Below are positions 43,910-57,481 of a stretch of 64,000 nt of DNA, piece by piece. The translations under genes were made by a program, and so were the position numbers. Under the pieces are notes generated by a model. It was not told the DNA's origin. It ran no database searches and saw only the letters and a program-made list of their open reading frames with translations. The DNA lies in the NCBI GenBank assembly GCA_019802505.1, contig JAFMOC010000038.1:1833001-1897000 (forward strand). The letters are read 5' to 3'. The first letter of the stretch is position 1. Each line of letters begins with the position of its first letter. The DNA comes from Corydoras sp. C115 (Eukaryota > Chordata > Actinopteri > Siluriformes > Callichthyidae).

Positions 43910-44205
43910 ATTTATTCATTCATTCATATATTCATTATCTTCCGCTAAATCCTCTACTAAGGCTGCAGAGGAGTTCTCCATGCCCATCCAGGGGAAAATG
44001 TGTTGGGGGCTGGGCAGATACACCCAGGACAGGGCGCCAATCTATCACTGGGCACACACATAGACACAATTTTATACACACTCTATATGGGGCATTCAGT
44101 TTACCTTGAATCCATGTTTATGGACTGTGGGATCAAACTTGAGAACTTGAGAACAGGCAAACACGGCATTCGAACCTGGATCCCCAGCACTGACAGGCAA
44201 ACATG
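43910..44205 (-). mobile_element. diverged SINE
   Basis: Minus copy from the cattcattcatatattcatt tail through cccatccaggggaaaatgtg to gcactgacaggcaaacatgc. Confidence 0.75.
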
Positions 44206-44374
44206 CTTTGTGGTTAAGGAACCAACCTTGTGACCTGAAGGTCCACAATTTCATTCCCGGTCCCAACAAGTGTTATGGCTAAAGGGCCTCTGGACAAGGC
44301 ACCTAACTCCATTTGTTCCCTGGGTCGCATATACAAGGCTGCCCACCACCCTGGGCATGTGTGCTCACTTCACT

Positions 44375-44377
<3 letters not shown>

Positions 44378-44430
<53 letters not shown>
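44378..44430. repeat. (GT)n microsatellite
   Basis: Perfect (GT)n of about 50 bp in the intergenic region. Confidence 0.97.
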
Positions 44431-44433
<3 letters not shown>

Positions 44434-45121
44434 ACTGCACTAATGGGTTAAATGCGAAGGACAGATTCCTTGTGTGTAAGCATAGAAATTATTTAAACAA
44501 GTCAGTACTAAGAAACTCATTTTTATTTAACTTTATCTTTGTTTAAGGAATTTTATCCCCCGCTCATATACAGAATTGTTAAAGATATTCTTGGGCCACC
44601 TTGTTTTCTACTTACCTGTAATTATTAACATTGACGTTGGTTGAGGTGGGAAATTATTGTTATTTAAAAGGAAAAAAACTACAGACACTGTAATTACAAT
44701 TTTTTAATTGAATGAATCAGCAGAATATGTCATTTGGCCAAGGAGGACCGACCTTTTAGATACAAGTATACAGCGTGTTTTGACATGACTCCACTGTATA
44801 TTATACACCACAGGACCACCACCAAACAGATTATTTGGGTGGTGGAACTATTTTAGCAGTGAAACTGACATGATAATTATATGCCTGTGTGTGGCACTGA
44901 AATAAGTGTATCAGACACAGCAGGACAACTAGGCAGAATGTGCAGTAATTTGTATTAGGTAACATTATTTGATTTCCAACTTTTATATAAAGTGTATGTG
45001 TGTAAAGAAAGTATCATTTTAATGTGTTCTGTATGAAACACATTTGGTCTATATAAATACAGTGGGGGCAAATTTAATTTAGTGTAAATTTTAATTACAA
45101 ACTGTAATTTGTCATAAAGTT

Positions 45122-45464
45122 CATTAATTCATTCATTATCTTCCGCTTTATCCTATATTAGGGTCGCGGTTGGGTTCCCCATTCCCATCCAGGGGAGAAC
45201 GTTTCGGGCGCTGGGCAGATAGACCCAGGACAGGGCGCAAATCTATCACTGGGCACACACTCACTCACACACAAACACTCGATATGGGGCAATTTGGAGA
45301 ACTCAATTGACTTGATCCATGTTTTTGGACTGTGGGAGGAAACCGGAGAACCCGGAGGAAACCCACGCAGACACGGGGAGAACATGGAAACTCCACCCAG
45401 ATGGGGATTCGAGCTGGGAATCCCTAGTGCTGAGAGGGTTGAACGTGCTAACCACTAAGCCGCC
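45122..45464 (-). mobile_element. full-length SINE with 13-bp TSD (one mismatch)
   Basis: Same family, minus. Flanks ttgtcataaagtt (45109-45121) and ttgtcacaaagtt (45465-45477) differ at one base. Confidence 0.88.
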
Positions 45465-45599
45465 TTGTCACAAAGTTAAATAATAATAAATAGCTTTTGA
45501 TCTTAAAGTAGTAGTTGTGATGCTTCAAATATAATATGTTAGTATAAACTATATAAATATAGTATTTGTATTTGTATGTAGTATTAGTTTTAGTGTGCA

Positions 45600-45672
<73 letters not shown>
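45600..45672. repeat. (GT)n microsatellite
   Basis: About 70 bp of (GT)n adjoining an old SINE. Confidence 0.97.
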
Positions 45673-45675
<3 letters not shown>

Positions 45676-45786
45676 GTGTATGAGCTCAGGAATGGATTGG
45701 AGCCCTCTCCTGGGTGTATCTGCCTAGCGCCTGAAACGTTCACACTGGATGCATCACCCCCCCCCCCCCCACCACCACCACCACCA

Positions 45787-45846
<60 letters not shown>

Positions 45847-45950
45847 ACACACACACACAGACAGACACACACACAGACACACACACAGACACACACACAC
45901 ACACACCTACAAGAAGCGACCCCAATAGAGGACTAAGAGGAAGATAATAA
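45670..45950 (+). mobile_element. old SINE disrupted by microsatellites
   Basis: Body fragments ggagccctctcctgggtgta and gcgcctgaaacgttcacact lie left, and gcgaccccaatagaggacta with gaagataat right, of an internal C-run plus (CA)n expansion. The SINE's own gtgtgtgag segment appears to have seeded the (GT)n tract at 45600-45672. Confidence 0.65.
45757..45906. repeat. C-run, (ACC)n and (CA)n compound repeat
   Basis: A run of 14 C, then (acc)n, then (CA)n with periodic G interruptions (cacacagacacacac), all inside a SINE remnant. Confidence 0.97.
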
Positions 45951-45968
45951 GATGAGGCAAGATAAACA

Positions 45969-46315
45969 TTCATTCATTCATTCATTCATTATCTCCCGCT
46001 TTATCCTCTATTAGGGTCGCGGTGAGGTTCCCCATGCCCATCCAGGGGAGAACATCTCGGGCGCTGGGCAGATAGACCCAGGACAGGGCGCCAATCCATC
46101 GCTGGGAACACACTCACACACTCAAACACACTCTATATGGGGCAATTTGGAGAACTTAATTGACTTGATCCATGCTTTTGGACTGTGGGAGGAAACCGGA
46201 GAACCCAGAGGAAACCCACGCGGACACGGGGAGAACATGGAAACTCCACCCAGATGGGGATTCCAACCGGGAATCCCTAGCGCTGAGAGGCGAACCACTA
46301 AGCCACTGTGCCGCC
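45969..46315 (-). mobile_element. full-length SINE with 12-bp TSD
   Basis: Same family, minus orientation, tail (cattc)n at the left. TSD gcaagataaaca at 45957-45968 and 46316-46327. It landed just beside the older SINE at 45670-45950. Confidence 0.9.
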
Positions 46316-47218
46316 GCAAGATAAACAGTTTTTTTTTTTTTTTTTATTAACATATTTCTTCATTTTTATTATATTGTACATGTACATCGCTGCCCACTGC
46401 TCTGGGCAAGTGTTCTCACTTCAGCAATATGTGTCTATGTGTGTTTCAAAAAGGTTTTTTTTCTTTCACTATAGTGATCACAATGTTAAAACAATTATTA
46501 CCATTACAACTACAAATAACATGACATGTTCTGTTTGTTACTGTCTGTAGAATTTAAACAGTGAATTAAAACAATGGATTAATATGCAGGTTAAACCCAT
46601 CACATTCTTGTTAGACAGAGCTCATCTAAAATAGCTGTCCGATGCCAAATGTCAAAGGCTTTACATACTTTTATGCAACTGAATGTCAGACAGAATGTCC
46701 CTGTGAAAGCAGAGAATGGGTTACACCAACATACTTTTACCCTTAACCAGAAAAATGAGTCACAATACAAGGTCCCTGTGGGCTGGTATTACAGCCTTCA
46801 TTACAATCTCCCGTACAGCCTGAGAGTGTTGGGGTGAGTTGAGCGCTGTGCCAGAGGAGTCACGGATGTGTTTGTACACTGATTTGGATTTTTTTTTTAC
46901 TTCATGTCAGACTCAGTGAGTTGCTCTGGTTGTTCCACTTCAATTTGCAGTGTTGGCACTTGTTTTTTTTTTTTTATTCTGTAGTGCAGTTTATAGAGCA
47001 GAGTGTCTATTAAAAAGGTTCTATTGACCAGCTTGTAGGTGAGCCTGTTGACTCCTGGTTTGCCTTTTGTACACTAAATATTTATAATATTTTTATTTGT
47101 TAAAAAGGCCTTACTACTGCTGATAATGATAATGTTAGCTCTTTACTGAGCTAATGTTATACTGAAGTATTATTCTTTGGAATGTAAGAGAAAAACAGAG
47201 GTGCCTAAAGACACCTAA

Positions 47219-47291
47219 TGCAGAAAATATACTCATGTACTCACCCAATGCAGAACATGAACTCATGTACTCACCCAATGCAGAACATGTA
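47219..47291 (+). repeat. 30-bp minisatellite, about 2.5 units
   Basis: Unit pattern actcatgtactcacccaatg plus cagaacatga repeats with small changes; two full units and a partial one. Confidence 0.9.
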
Positions 47292-47464
47292 TAATGTGAT
47301 CTTTTTTGTAGAATTATGATCATTTCTGGAAGTCAAAATAGACATTTTTTGAACAGTCTCAAAAAGTATTTGGTAAAAGCTTAGTGGCTCTTCCCTTATC
47401 AACCAGTGGTTATCTTACATACATTGTTCCCAGCTTATTTAATACCATTACTCTTTCTTCTATC

Positions 47465-47655
47465 CTTTCTTCATATCCATCCATCCTCCAGCGTTTGTCC
47501 AGGTCCGGGTCACAGGGACAGCAGCCCAAGCAAAGAGGCCCAGCCATCCCTAACTCCAGCTACCTCTTCTAGTTCTCCGGAGGCCACACCGAGTTATTCC
47601 CAGTTCATCCAGGAGAAATCTCGTCATCTTGTCCTAGGTCTTCTCTGGGGTCTCC
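47465..47655 (+). mobile_element. teleost dispersed repeat fragment
   Basis: Sequence ccatccatcctccagcgttt followed by gtccgggtcacagggacagc and gccacaccgagttattccca resembles a GC-rich repeat frequent in fish genomes. Family name not certain. Confidence 0.5.
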
Positions 47656-50600
47656 ATCTGTTTAAACATACCTGGAACAGCACACCACAAAGGCATCCAG
47701 GTCCTTTATGTACAAATATGTACAATTTTAACTAGACAAAGTAAATCTTATAAAAAAAATACAATACAACAAGCAGCATGTGTTCTTAAGGAAAGATGGA
47801 TAAAGGCCACTTAGTAAATAATCTCCTGTTGCTCAGATATCATCAATGTTAGAGACGGATGTGCTATGTGCTACCCACAAAGTCACCGTGCCCATCAACC
47901 TAATGTAATGCAATGTAATGTAGGGATGTGCTGATCCCGTTGTCCTTGGCGCTGCAGTATGGTTTGATTTGAAGCACATTACCAAACCTCCTCACTCACT
48001 GGTCACATTTCTGACATAATTGATAAATTTACAGGCAAGAGAGGATTTAGCAGAAAGAATATTTCCACCCTTCTGTGATACTGTGGGGAGGCAGGCAGGT
48101 CTCCGGGGCACCCAGAAATGCTTGGCCAGCAAAACCAAAGGATGAAGTGGAGATGACAGTGACTGATCACATTTTAAAGAACCCAACAGAGAGCTCTTTG
48201 ACACACCCTGTGTGATTGATGGAGTCCTGGCTCAGTTCAACTGTACAACAGTGTCTCTAGAAGTTACACCATACCAAACCTCTACTGATATCCTCCCTTT
48301 AGCCAAGAACACATGCTAAAACTGCATGGACACAACAGCTATCCACTGAATAATGAGGAGTTTATCAGTATGAAAAATATTATCAATATATATATACATA
48401 ACGGGCCACTTTGGTCTATCATTGGTATATATTAGACTAAAGATACATGGTCCACCTCTCAGAAGGTTCTTTATGTCGCTGGTCTCTATAATAAGTTAAT
48501 GAACAGTCCAAATCTATTATTTATAGTGCTTTATGCTGCTTTGTGTAATAAAGCCTTATGGCATGTTCTTAAAACCCTTTCTGAGTGTGGTTATGTACAT
48601 CTATAGACATTAACAAAGGCTTATGACAAGTATTATAAGACATTATGAATACCTAATAAAGCTTTATAAATGTGTTAATAATGCTTTATGATTACTGGAT
48701 ATAGGTAAATGGTTACCGTAGAGTGAATTTAAATCCATGTATCTCAACATTAAAATAGAGTGATAACACATTTGCATTTTACTATTTGAGGAGATTAAAC
48801 TTACTAATTATTTTTATTTTCCTTTTCACATAAAGGCAGCTAACAGAGACACCTCCTGGTCTATGACAGCTGTGGATCTATCTGACCACAAAGTGTTAAA
48901 AAGGTTAGCAGTAAATGTTCCATGAACAGTGTAAAAGCAGATTAAGAGTGCTCTACCTCATACCAACACTAAAGTGACAAGAGTTATAACACCCATTGCA
49001 TGTCAACACAATTTTGGCCTTGTTCTGGAACCCTTTAACAGATGGAAAACACTGACTAACACTGCTTCATTCCCATAGCTTAAGCCCCAGGGAGCTACAA
49101 AATTTCTATTACTCACAGGTTTTGTGTATTTCAAATGATACACACACAGTTTGGGTCGATTAAAAGGTTTCCTAAAATATCTTTTTTCAGTGGCATGGGA
49201 TAAAATTTTGCCTATGCTTAACATTTTGGCTGCTGGTATCGAATCGTGCCAAAACATGTGGGAGGATTCTTGCAGGGCGCAAACAGTTCAAGCATGCTAG
49301 AAATCCTGCTATGATCATTATCTTTATACTTGATATGATGCTAAACCTGAGCACAACTCTGCAGTTATTAACACTCAAGAGAAGCTAAAATGTCTAAATG
49401 GGTATAAAACTAATCAGTGGATAATATTTATATTTATATTATTATTGTAAAAAGCCTTTAGTGCAGCTAAAGTTCTGTATGAGAAACCCCACTTAAATAC
49501 ACAAGTATTAACAGTAAAATTTATTTAAAGGAAAACACCTGCTGGAGATTCTGCTAATAATCGGTTTGCAGCATTTATAAGCCACGGCGAGACTCACAGA
49601 AGAGAGAGAAATCACAGCAACAGCAAATCAACCTCCATTTTCAAGTAAAGTAAAATCATCTTGTATTAAGTAAGAATATCTGCAAATCCAACAAATCCAG
49701 AGTTTTTATTATAACAATTATACATTTTAACAATTTGTGTTGTTTAACCCTATTTAACCCTAAATTTAAAAAAGGGGGAAAAATCACTAAATAATCACCA
49801 ATAAACCAATAAAATATTAAAAGTAAATTTGCATAAAGCATCAAAAGCTAAAACAGTTGGAATCCACAATCATTAATTACAAACTGTATTTTAATATATT
49901 CCTAAATTTTAAGTGGTCTAAAATACTTAATGTTAAAGGTTTTTTTAATGTAATTTAGTACCTCAAAATGTTTCTACAGTAATTTAAGTTTGTGCTTTGC
50001 TCTCATCCAACAATAAATGTACACACTGCGTAAATAAAACAAACACATAATGATTATTAAATATATCCTTTATTTCTTTTTTTACAACAATGCTCTTCTG
50101 CTTTAGAGTACAAAATGTCTAAGATATATGAAATTGAATTTAAATAAAAAAAATTCTAACAGAGCTTTGTAGCTGAATGATGCTGAATATACAAAAATGC
50201 AGTTAGTTGTTGCTTTTTATTACTGTGTTTATACATAAGGCACTGAATGTTAGACTGAAATTGAACTATATACTTTAAAGTTTGTTTCAATTACACAAGG
50301 TCTGTTGCTCCAAAGTCTAAGTTAAAATAAACATTAATCTGAAATAGATGACTTCAGGTTTTCAATACTGTATGCACACCGTGGAAATGAGAAGTGTTTT
50401 CTTTCCTTACTCTATACCTATACTGTTTCAAGCATATCCAAATTGTTGCTAAATGAAAAAAGCAGTATTTGGCAGAAATTTCTTGCTGAACAAAAAATAT
50501 TTTCCACCTAGGGATAACCCCATTGGAACCACTGTACATGCCCAATCATGTTTCAATGTATTAGAACATGGAATACTTTAATGGAAAACACCCAACAGTG

Positions 50601-51028
50601 CTGGCATTTTGCGGCAATGGCATGATTCCATGACTGTTTGATATTCTCAGGTCCTGTTTGGCTTTTGGTTACAGAGTGCTGTTCAAATGAAGAGGAAATT
50701 AATCTGGGTTTATTAGAGTGGGATCTTCCAACCACATAAACTGCTTCCCAAACCCCCTCATCAACTAACACTCTGAAAAATACTTCAGAATATAATATTT
50801 TATGAGAGATGATTTCACTTCATTAATTTTGTTGCTTGACACATTTTAGTCAACATCGCATTTTAAATTCATAGAGCAACGAATAAACTGTATGGGCACT
50901 GAAACTAGCTGTATAGATAGATTAATGATCATCAAGAGGTTTTTTTTTATTAATGATCATCAAGAGGTCTGTTCACAAAACATTTTTTTTGGTTAAAATG
51001 ACCATACTGTGCTTCAAAGGAAGTATCT

Positions 51029-52083
51029 TTTATTTAGTTTATTTTCATTTTGCACTAAAGATTCGCTAGATTAAAATGTAAATTTAAAATATACTAATAC
51101 TAATTAATAATAAAATAATAATAATTTGTGACCTGTAAAAAGCCTCTTGTATGAGCAGTCTGTCATTTGAAGCAAATTGTGTGTATTACTGTATAATAAA
51201 TTTGATTTGAAAGCATTGGGTGACGGATGGTGTCATAAGGCAGACGGACACTAGAAGTGGAAGGTTCTCTCTGGTGTGATGCAGGGAGAGAGATGATTGT
51301 TCAAGTAACTGATAACATATTGCAGTACATATTGTATAAACATCTAATTCAGTTAAGTTAAATCAGCACCTAATTTAGTTGTCATTATTAACTGCTTTAA
51401 CAAACGATATTTTTAAAATTGTATTCCAAAATGATACGGTGAAATTTAAAAAAGATGACAAACTATATAAAAATAATGACTTAGGCTCTCAAAATAATAA
51501 AAAGAAATCCAAAAATACTAAAACAGCAATACACCTAATAATCTAGAAAAGTATCAGGTGCTGAAGTGCATATATGGCATGTACATGACCGACCGGTGGT
51601 AACGTAGTGAGGGACAGGATCATATGAGAAAAGACAAATGGATTTAAAATTGCACACATTAAATGGTGACTGAAACTTAAGCAAAACATTTTAAGCACTT
51701 TATAAACCTCAACTTCTGATGTCTTAAAATTTGTGGCGGTGATGTGATTTTCATCTAATTTTACTTGATTTTAAACCGCTTTCCTATCTCTGTAACCCAC
51801 TGTGTCTGAAAATCTAAATTGTATCCTGTCATACACTTCCACAGTAAGACAATAAAACACAAAGCTACTAAGCTTTGTACCCACATATTTCAACTTGTTA
51901 GTGGTTATCTCAAATTATCGACATTGGCTGTTCAAACTCTCTGTTCTAAGAACCAGCAAAAACCAACAGAAGACATTCAACTTACACTCAGGCAAGTAGT
52001 TCATAATGTCTCAACATTGTTGCCGTCGGAGGATAGAATGTAGTGTACTGGATTAACATGAGAAGGAGCAGTAATGAGAGCCA
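51029..52083 (-). other. efemp1: efemp1 3'UTR (tentative)
   Basis: AT-rich non-coding sequence after the efemp1 stop. Minus-strand AATAAA motifs at 51043-51038 and 51034-51029 are the first canonical polyadenylation signals, giving a UTR of about 1.05 kb. Inferred only. Confidence 0.4.
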
Positions 52084-52245
52084 TTAGAAAGGGTAGGGTC
52101 CTACAATAATGGTAAGCCGTAGTAAGGAGCTGGCACGGTAGTTCTGGGCCATGTGGAGAGTGATCATCTCTAGATCAATGACCTTTTCCAGGGGACCCTC
52201 TAGGGACTTGGTCAATACCAACATCGCACTGACATTACTCGAACG
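52084..52245 (-). CDS. efemp1: efemp1 exon A (terminal coding exon)
   Basis: 162 bp from acceptor tttcag to stop TAA at 52086-52084. Encodes RSSNVSAMLVLTKSLEGPLE, DLEMITLHMAQNYRASS and LLRLTIIVGPYPF, the conserved fibulin C-terminus. Confidence 0.94.
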   Translation of the reverse strand, partial: RSSNVSAMLVLTKSLEGPLEKVIDLEMITLHMAQNYRASSLLRLTIIVGPYPF

Positions 52246-55200
52246 CTGAAAGAAATATTAGTAACAAATGTAATATCAATTTTACTGTTTCTTGCAAATA
52301 CAATAGTAAACAGTCTTTCTATATTAATATATTGCACATCAAGTGATTCCAATTAAAGAAACTGTAATTATATATTTTTTTAATTATATATAAGCTTTAA
52401 TCAGTTTTTAATTTATGCATACTTTTTAACTTCATTAAATACACAACAAAAAATATTTTAATAGATGCTTTAAACATTTTATTACCAAATAAATTACTTG
52501 ATCTTATACGCCTTAGTTTTGGTGATTTGTTTTATGAAGCCTAATATCATCATTTTAAAACTTGGATAGGTGGAAGGATAGGTGGAAGGTGGAAGAATAA
52601 AATGGCTAAAAGAGGATCCAAAAGAGGACAAGATCTGAGGAGCCTAAACTAAAAAAAAGCATGCGCTGGGTTAACTTATCTGTTTTTCTGAGGTATAAAC
52701 AACTTTTCATCCATAACACTGCCAGAGCACTACAGCGATGACCTTTAAGGAGTTTAATCTTCACAGAGGATAATCTACTTATTTAAATTAACTTTAATGG
52801 AAACCACACACTTGGATTTAATGGACAGAACTTGAATTTCTGTTAGACTAGCTTTGAGTCCTGCTAAGACCTTTGTTACTGCAAAGGCCACTGTGTACAG
52901 AGGATTTTTCATGGAACTCATTTGTGTTAATATTTTCGGAAAAATAAAAACTGCGATCATTACACAATCTGTACTTTGGAGACCATTACTGCACCTTGGT
53001 CCTTACAAGGTTTCTTCTATAAAATCCGTGGGGAGATTTTCAACTGTCGCTTCGACTTGGTCTTAGGGGGCTCAGGCTTAAAACTCTGTAAAGCTGCTTT
53101 GTGATAATATAGCTCTATATAAATAAATAATCCTGAGCATAAATTTAACACTGCTTTACATTATTTCTTTTTGTTTTTCGTCCATTGTATTTGTATTGTT
53201 CACATGTCAAATATAAGAAAGGTTTTCACTACTGTGTCAGGGCAGGTCCATTTCATCCCTGCAGAAGCTCCAAATATTTTTGCCTATTCTTCAAATGGCT
53301 ATCAGGTGTAGATCTAATTCTGGTGTCGTAAACCACAGTGTGCTTTAAAGCGGCAGTTTAAGTGGCACTTTCTTTGTAATAGTTCACCCTTGTTAAGCTG
53401 AGGATGTTTGTAGCCTATAGCCATGTGTGACACATTTCTCTTCAAAGACAATAGTTTGTTTGATCTCTACTCTGTCATTGACCCACTGACCTTGTTTATA
53501 ATAGATCATGGATTATGGCCTCCTTGAACTGTACTTTTATCTCTGTATTTTTTATCCTAAACCGTCAGTTCTTATCCTGTATTAGATTGTGCAGCTTGAA
53601 CACAACCAGTGATACTTTAGAAAAAAAAAATAGAAGAGTACAGTATTTAAAAGTGCTATTTTAGTTTTAGCCTGGTAATTTAAATGAAATGTTTTGGGTA
53701 CTTAGTGTTAATCTAATCTTACAACTTAAAAAAAAAACTTTTGTTTTAAGATTATTTGATGTTTTTGTTTTATGATATTGTTTTTAAATTATTAAAAATT
53801 TCATCCTCAACTTAAAACTTTCTGAACGTCTACCTCAAGATGTCAAATGCTTAGCCCAGTATTATTTTGAACTGGGTTACATTTATGCACATCAAAAGGC
53901 TCATTACAATTATTGTAAAGCATTATGAATACTTTGTTAAGCTTTATAAATGTGTTAATAAAGCATTATGAATACTGGATTTAGGTGAATTCTGGTCACA
54001 TCATCTTTTGGTTTAATGCTCACCTTTGCATTACTCATTTAAAAAGCTCTTTAAAATACCACTGAGCTACAGTTTAGTGTTTCAGATACAAACCAGACGA
54101 GAAGCCAAGATTACAGATGTTCATTTAGCAGGTGTATGGAGGCAGAAATACTAAGAAACCATAATGCACTTCTCACCCTTAAGAAGAATTCTCCTCCTTC
54201 ATTGCCTGATTTGATCCTGAATGTGTTCTGTGTGTTAGGATAGTAGCTGGTGGCTTGAATTTGAAAGATGTCTGCTGGAACAGGGCGATCTGAGTGAATA
54301 CTCATGTACTTGTAAACAATGGACTGTGACAAGCCACGGCATGAAGTTGAGGATGAACAGACACATCGGCTGGAAGAGAGACAAAGCACCTTTTCAGACA
54401 ATCAAAACAAGAAATAATAGGGCTGTTCACTTGTGGACCTTTCCAAGTAAATATTCCACAAAAAGGCTATACGCTGGTTTTATGACCACTTACTTCAAAA
54501 AAGTGATGCGAGTGCAGGCCGCCATCGCACTTAAAAAACTTTATGAACACAGCTGGTTTTAAGAACGCAGCCAGATGTACTCACTTTTCTGAAGTTCGTA
54601 TGTAGGGATCCTGACAGGGGTTTTTCGGGTAACACCGGAAGCCTCCAAAGTAGTTCCAACACTTCTCATCCTCACTGCATTCATGGCCCGTTTCACACTC
54701 ATTAATATCTAAATGACAAAGAATGAAAACATTGTGTGTAACATCTTCATATAGTCTTTAATTATGAGTACAGGGTCAGCGCTGATAAACAGCCCAGGAT
54801 CAATGAGACTGGCTCAAGAGTCTCATTTGTAAGTCGCTTTGGATAAAAGTGTCTGCTAAATCACTAAATGTAAATGTAAGAGCCCACATTGGATACTTCA
54901 GTATACTCAGAATATGAACCCCTCAACCTTCACCATATACAATAAGCTACCACATTTTCACAACAATAGCAAACCTTTGGGGAGGCCCAGCGATGGACTG
55001 GTGCCCTGTCCTGGGTGTATTTGACCTGCATCCCAAAAGTTGTCCCCTGGATGGGCATGGGGAATCCTTAATACTTCTGTTTAAATAATGTGTATATAAA
55101 TGCACAACTCAACTCAATATGTCATTTGCTTAACAAATTCAGGATGCTGTCAGTTAAGTGTATATTTATTCATTCATTATCTTCCGCTTTATCCTATTAG

Positions 55201-55829
55201 GGTCGTGGGGGGGTTCCGGACGTTTCGGGCGCTGGGCAGATACACCCAGGACAGGGCGCCAATCTATCGCTGGGCACACACTCACTCACACATACACACT
55301 CTATATGGGGCAATTTGGAGAACTCAATTGAATTGATCCATGTTTTTGGACTGTGGGAGGAAACCGGAGAACCCGGAGGAAACCCACGCAGACACGGGGA
55401 GAACATGGAAACTCCACCCAGATGGGGATTCGAACCGGGAATCCCTAGTGCTGAGAGGCGAACGTGCCAACCACTAAGCCACCGTGCCGCCCAGTTAAGT
55501 GTATATATTTTAGTTTGGATTTTTTGGTGTTTAAAGTGAGAAAGGTCACACTGCATGAGGAAATTTTACACATTTTCACAAGGTGGCTGCAGAGTATGTC
55601 CATTTTTATTAACTATTTGAAATCTCCCTACATTCAAGAGTTAATATCTGGCTGGTAAACCGATCTGTACTGTATTGAGATTAAGGCCTTAATAAAACCT
55701 TGGTCTTTTCTTTGTGGTGACAGAGGTGATAAAATATGAAAAATATGGGCTACCCCTTACCTTACAGCCTGGAGTTTATTAAAGCAAGCATGCACGTGCA
55801 TACACACGCATACGCACACGCACACGCAC

Positions 55830-55894
<65 letters not shown>

Positions 55895-57432
55895 AACCAG
55901 TCCAGCTCAACATCAACGTGCCCTCAGAACTTAGGAAAGCTTTTTCTGACTCAACAGCAAAGATTCATCAGGGGAAATCTTTCTTTCTTCAACCTATTCA
56001 CCTAACCTATGGGACAGAAAAAAAAACAACCATCCCCTGTTTGAGGCTTCCAGATTAAAAAAAATACCCCTCAAACATAAATCTCCTTTTTTTAGACTAA
56101 AACACTGCTGCCTTGTTGGTGCACACCCCAAGCTTTCGCATTCTTTCCATTACAGTGTGGTTGAGGATTCTGAGCCCATATTCCGTTATATATCTCCTTG
56201 TTGACATGTCCAGTTTCGATACAGATCCAAAAGAGGCATTGGGTGTGGAGAGGTAGGAAAGAGGACAGAGAATCATATTTCAAATGAATGAGCAGGGCAA
56301 GTACCTTGACATGTTCTCTGCTCCTGGAGTTGGTATCCATCAGGACAGGTGCAGGAATATTCACCTGGGCTGTTAATACAGGCATATTGACACATATACT
56401 GCGAGTACGCACACTCGTCGATGTCTAGGGGCAAAATGAGAAAAGAAAGACACACACAATTTAAGCCCACAACACATGCTTGCCAAATGCTGTGCAGCAT
56501 TGCCAATGTTAACTACTGGGTTACAGAGAAACTGTATTGTTTTTAAACCTAGGCCCTGCCTACCACATCTGTAAAGTGCAATTATGATGGCTAATAACTT
56601 TAACACATTTCTTTTTACTGTGAAAGGAAGGAAATAATGAGGTTCACTCTAAACTGAGTCAATAAACAAACTTTTATAGGGAAAACTGTAAAATAAGTGA
56701 AGTTCTAAATGCATGCGTCTTATCTTTATAAATATTTAATATAACTTTAAAAGGAAAGAATTTCAGAAGTGGACAAATAGACTATAATTCTTTATTTAAA
56801 TCTAATAATGTTAAGTGATACATGTGTTTTAATGTTTTAAATGTATAGTTATTAATTCCTAAACCTGCAAAAATATCTGGCCATGTGTCATTTGATATTT
56901 GATTAATTATTAAATAAAAGAAGGCAAACTAACCCCTCTGCACACAAAAATGACATTTACTATAAACTATTCTATATTTGTTATAGTCATACTTTGATGA
57001 ATAATTCAAATAACATGTTTAACAATTTTTTTTTTTTTTATATTTTGGTCTAATTTGTAAATATACCAAAACCCACTTTAAACTGGAAGCTAAAGCCATA
57101 AACTAAACTAAAGCCCTAAACAAACCAAATAAATTAATTATTTCATTCATTATCCTCCGCTTAAAACTAGGGTCACAAAAATCGAAATATCATATGGTGT
57201 TCCAGTACTTTTGTCCATGTTGTTATAAAAACATATAAAAACACAATGACTTAGCTTCATATTCATTTGTTTTATCAATTTAGATTTGCATTTACATTTA
57301 CATTTACATTTAGCAGACGCTTTTATCCAAAGCGACTTACAAATGAGAACACCACAAGTCAGAAGCCATGGAGAAAACCAACTATACTGTAAATTCATCA
57401 AACCTGATTGTTATTCGATGCTGCGCCCCCCC

Positions 57433-57481
<49 letters not shown>

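Larger units (their letters stand above)
37858..51028. other. intergenic region between mark1 and efemp1
   Basis: No gene recognised on either strand. Content: SINE copies at 38.1, 39.9, 43.9, 45.1, 45.7 and 46.0 kb, (GT)n/(CA)n tracts at 44.4 and 45.6-45.9 kb, a (GA)n run at 38.71 kb, transposon relics near 40.35 and 42.4 kb, a dispersed repeat at 47.47-47.65 kb and a 30-bp minisatellite at 47.2 kb. The rest is unremarkable AT-rich sequence. Confidence 0.6.

Noticed and set aside
45549..45936. Long Cys/Val- and Thr/His-repeat frames on both strands
   Set aside because: Translations of (GT)n/(CA)n microsatellites.
47219..47291. CRISPR-like direct repeats
   Set aside because: Only 2.5 tandem units with no unique spacers, in a vertebrate genome; it is a minisatellite.
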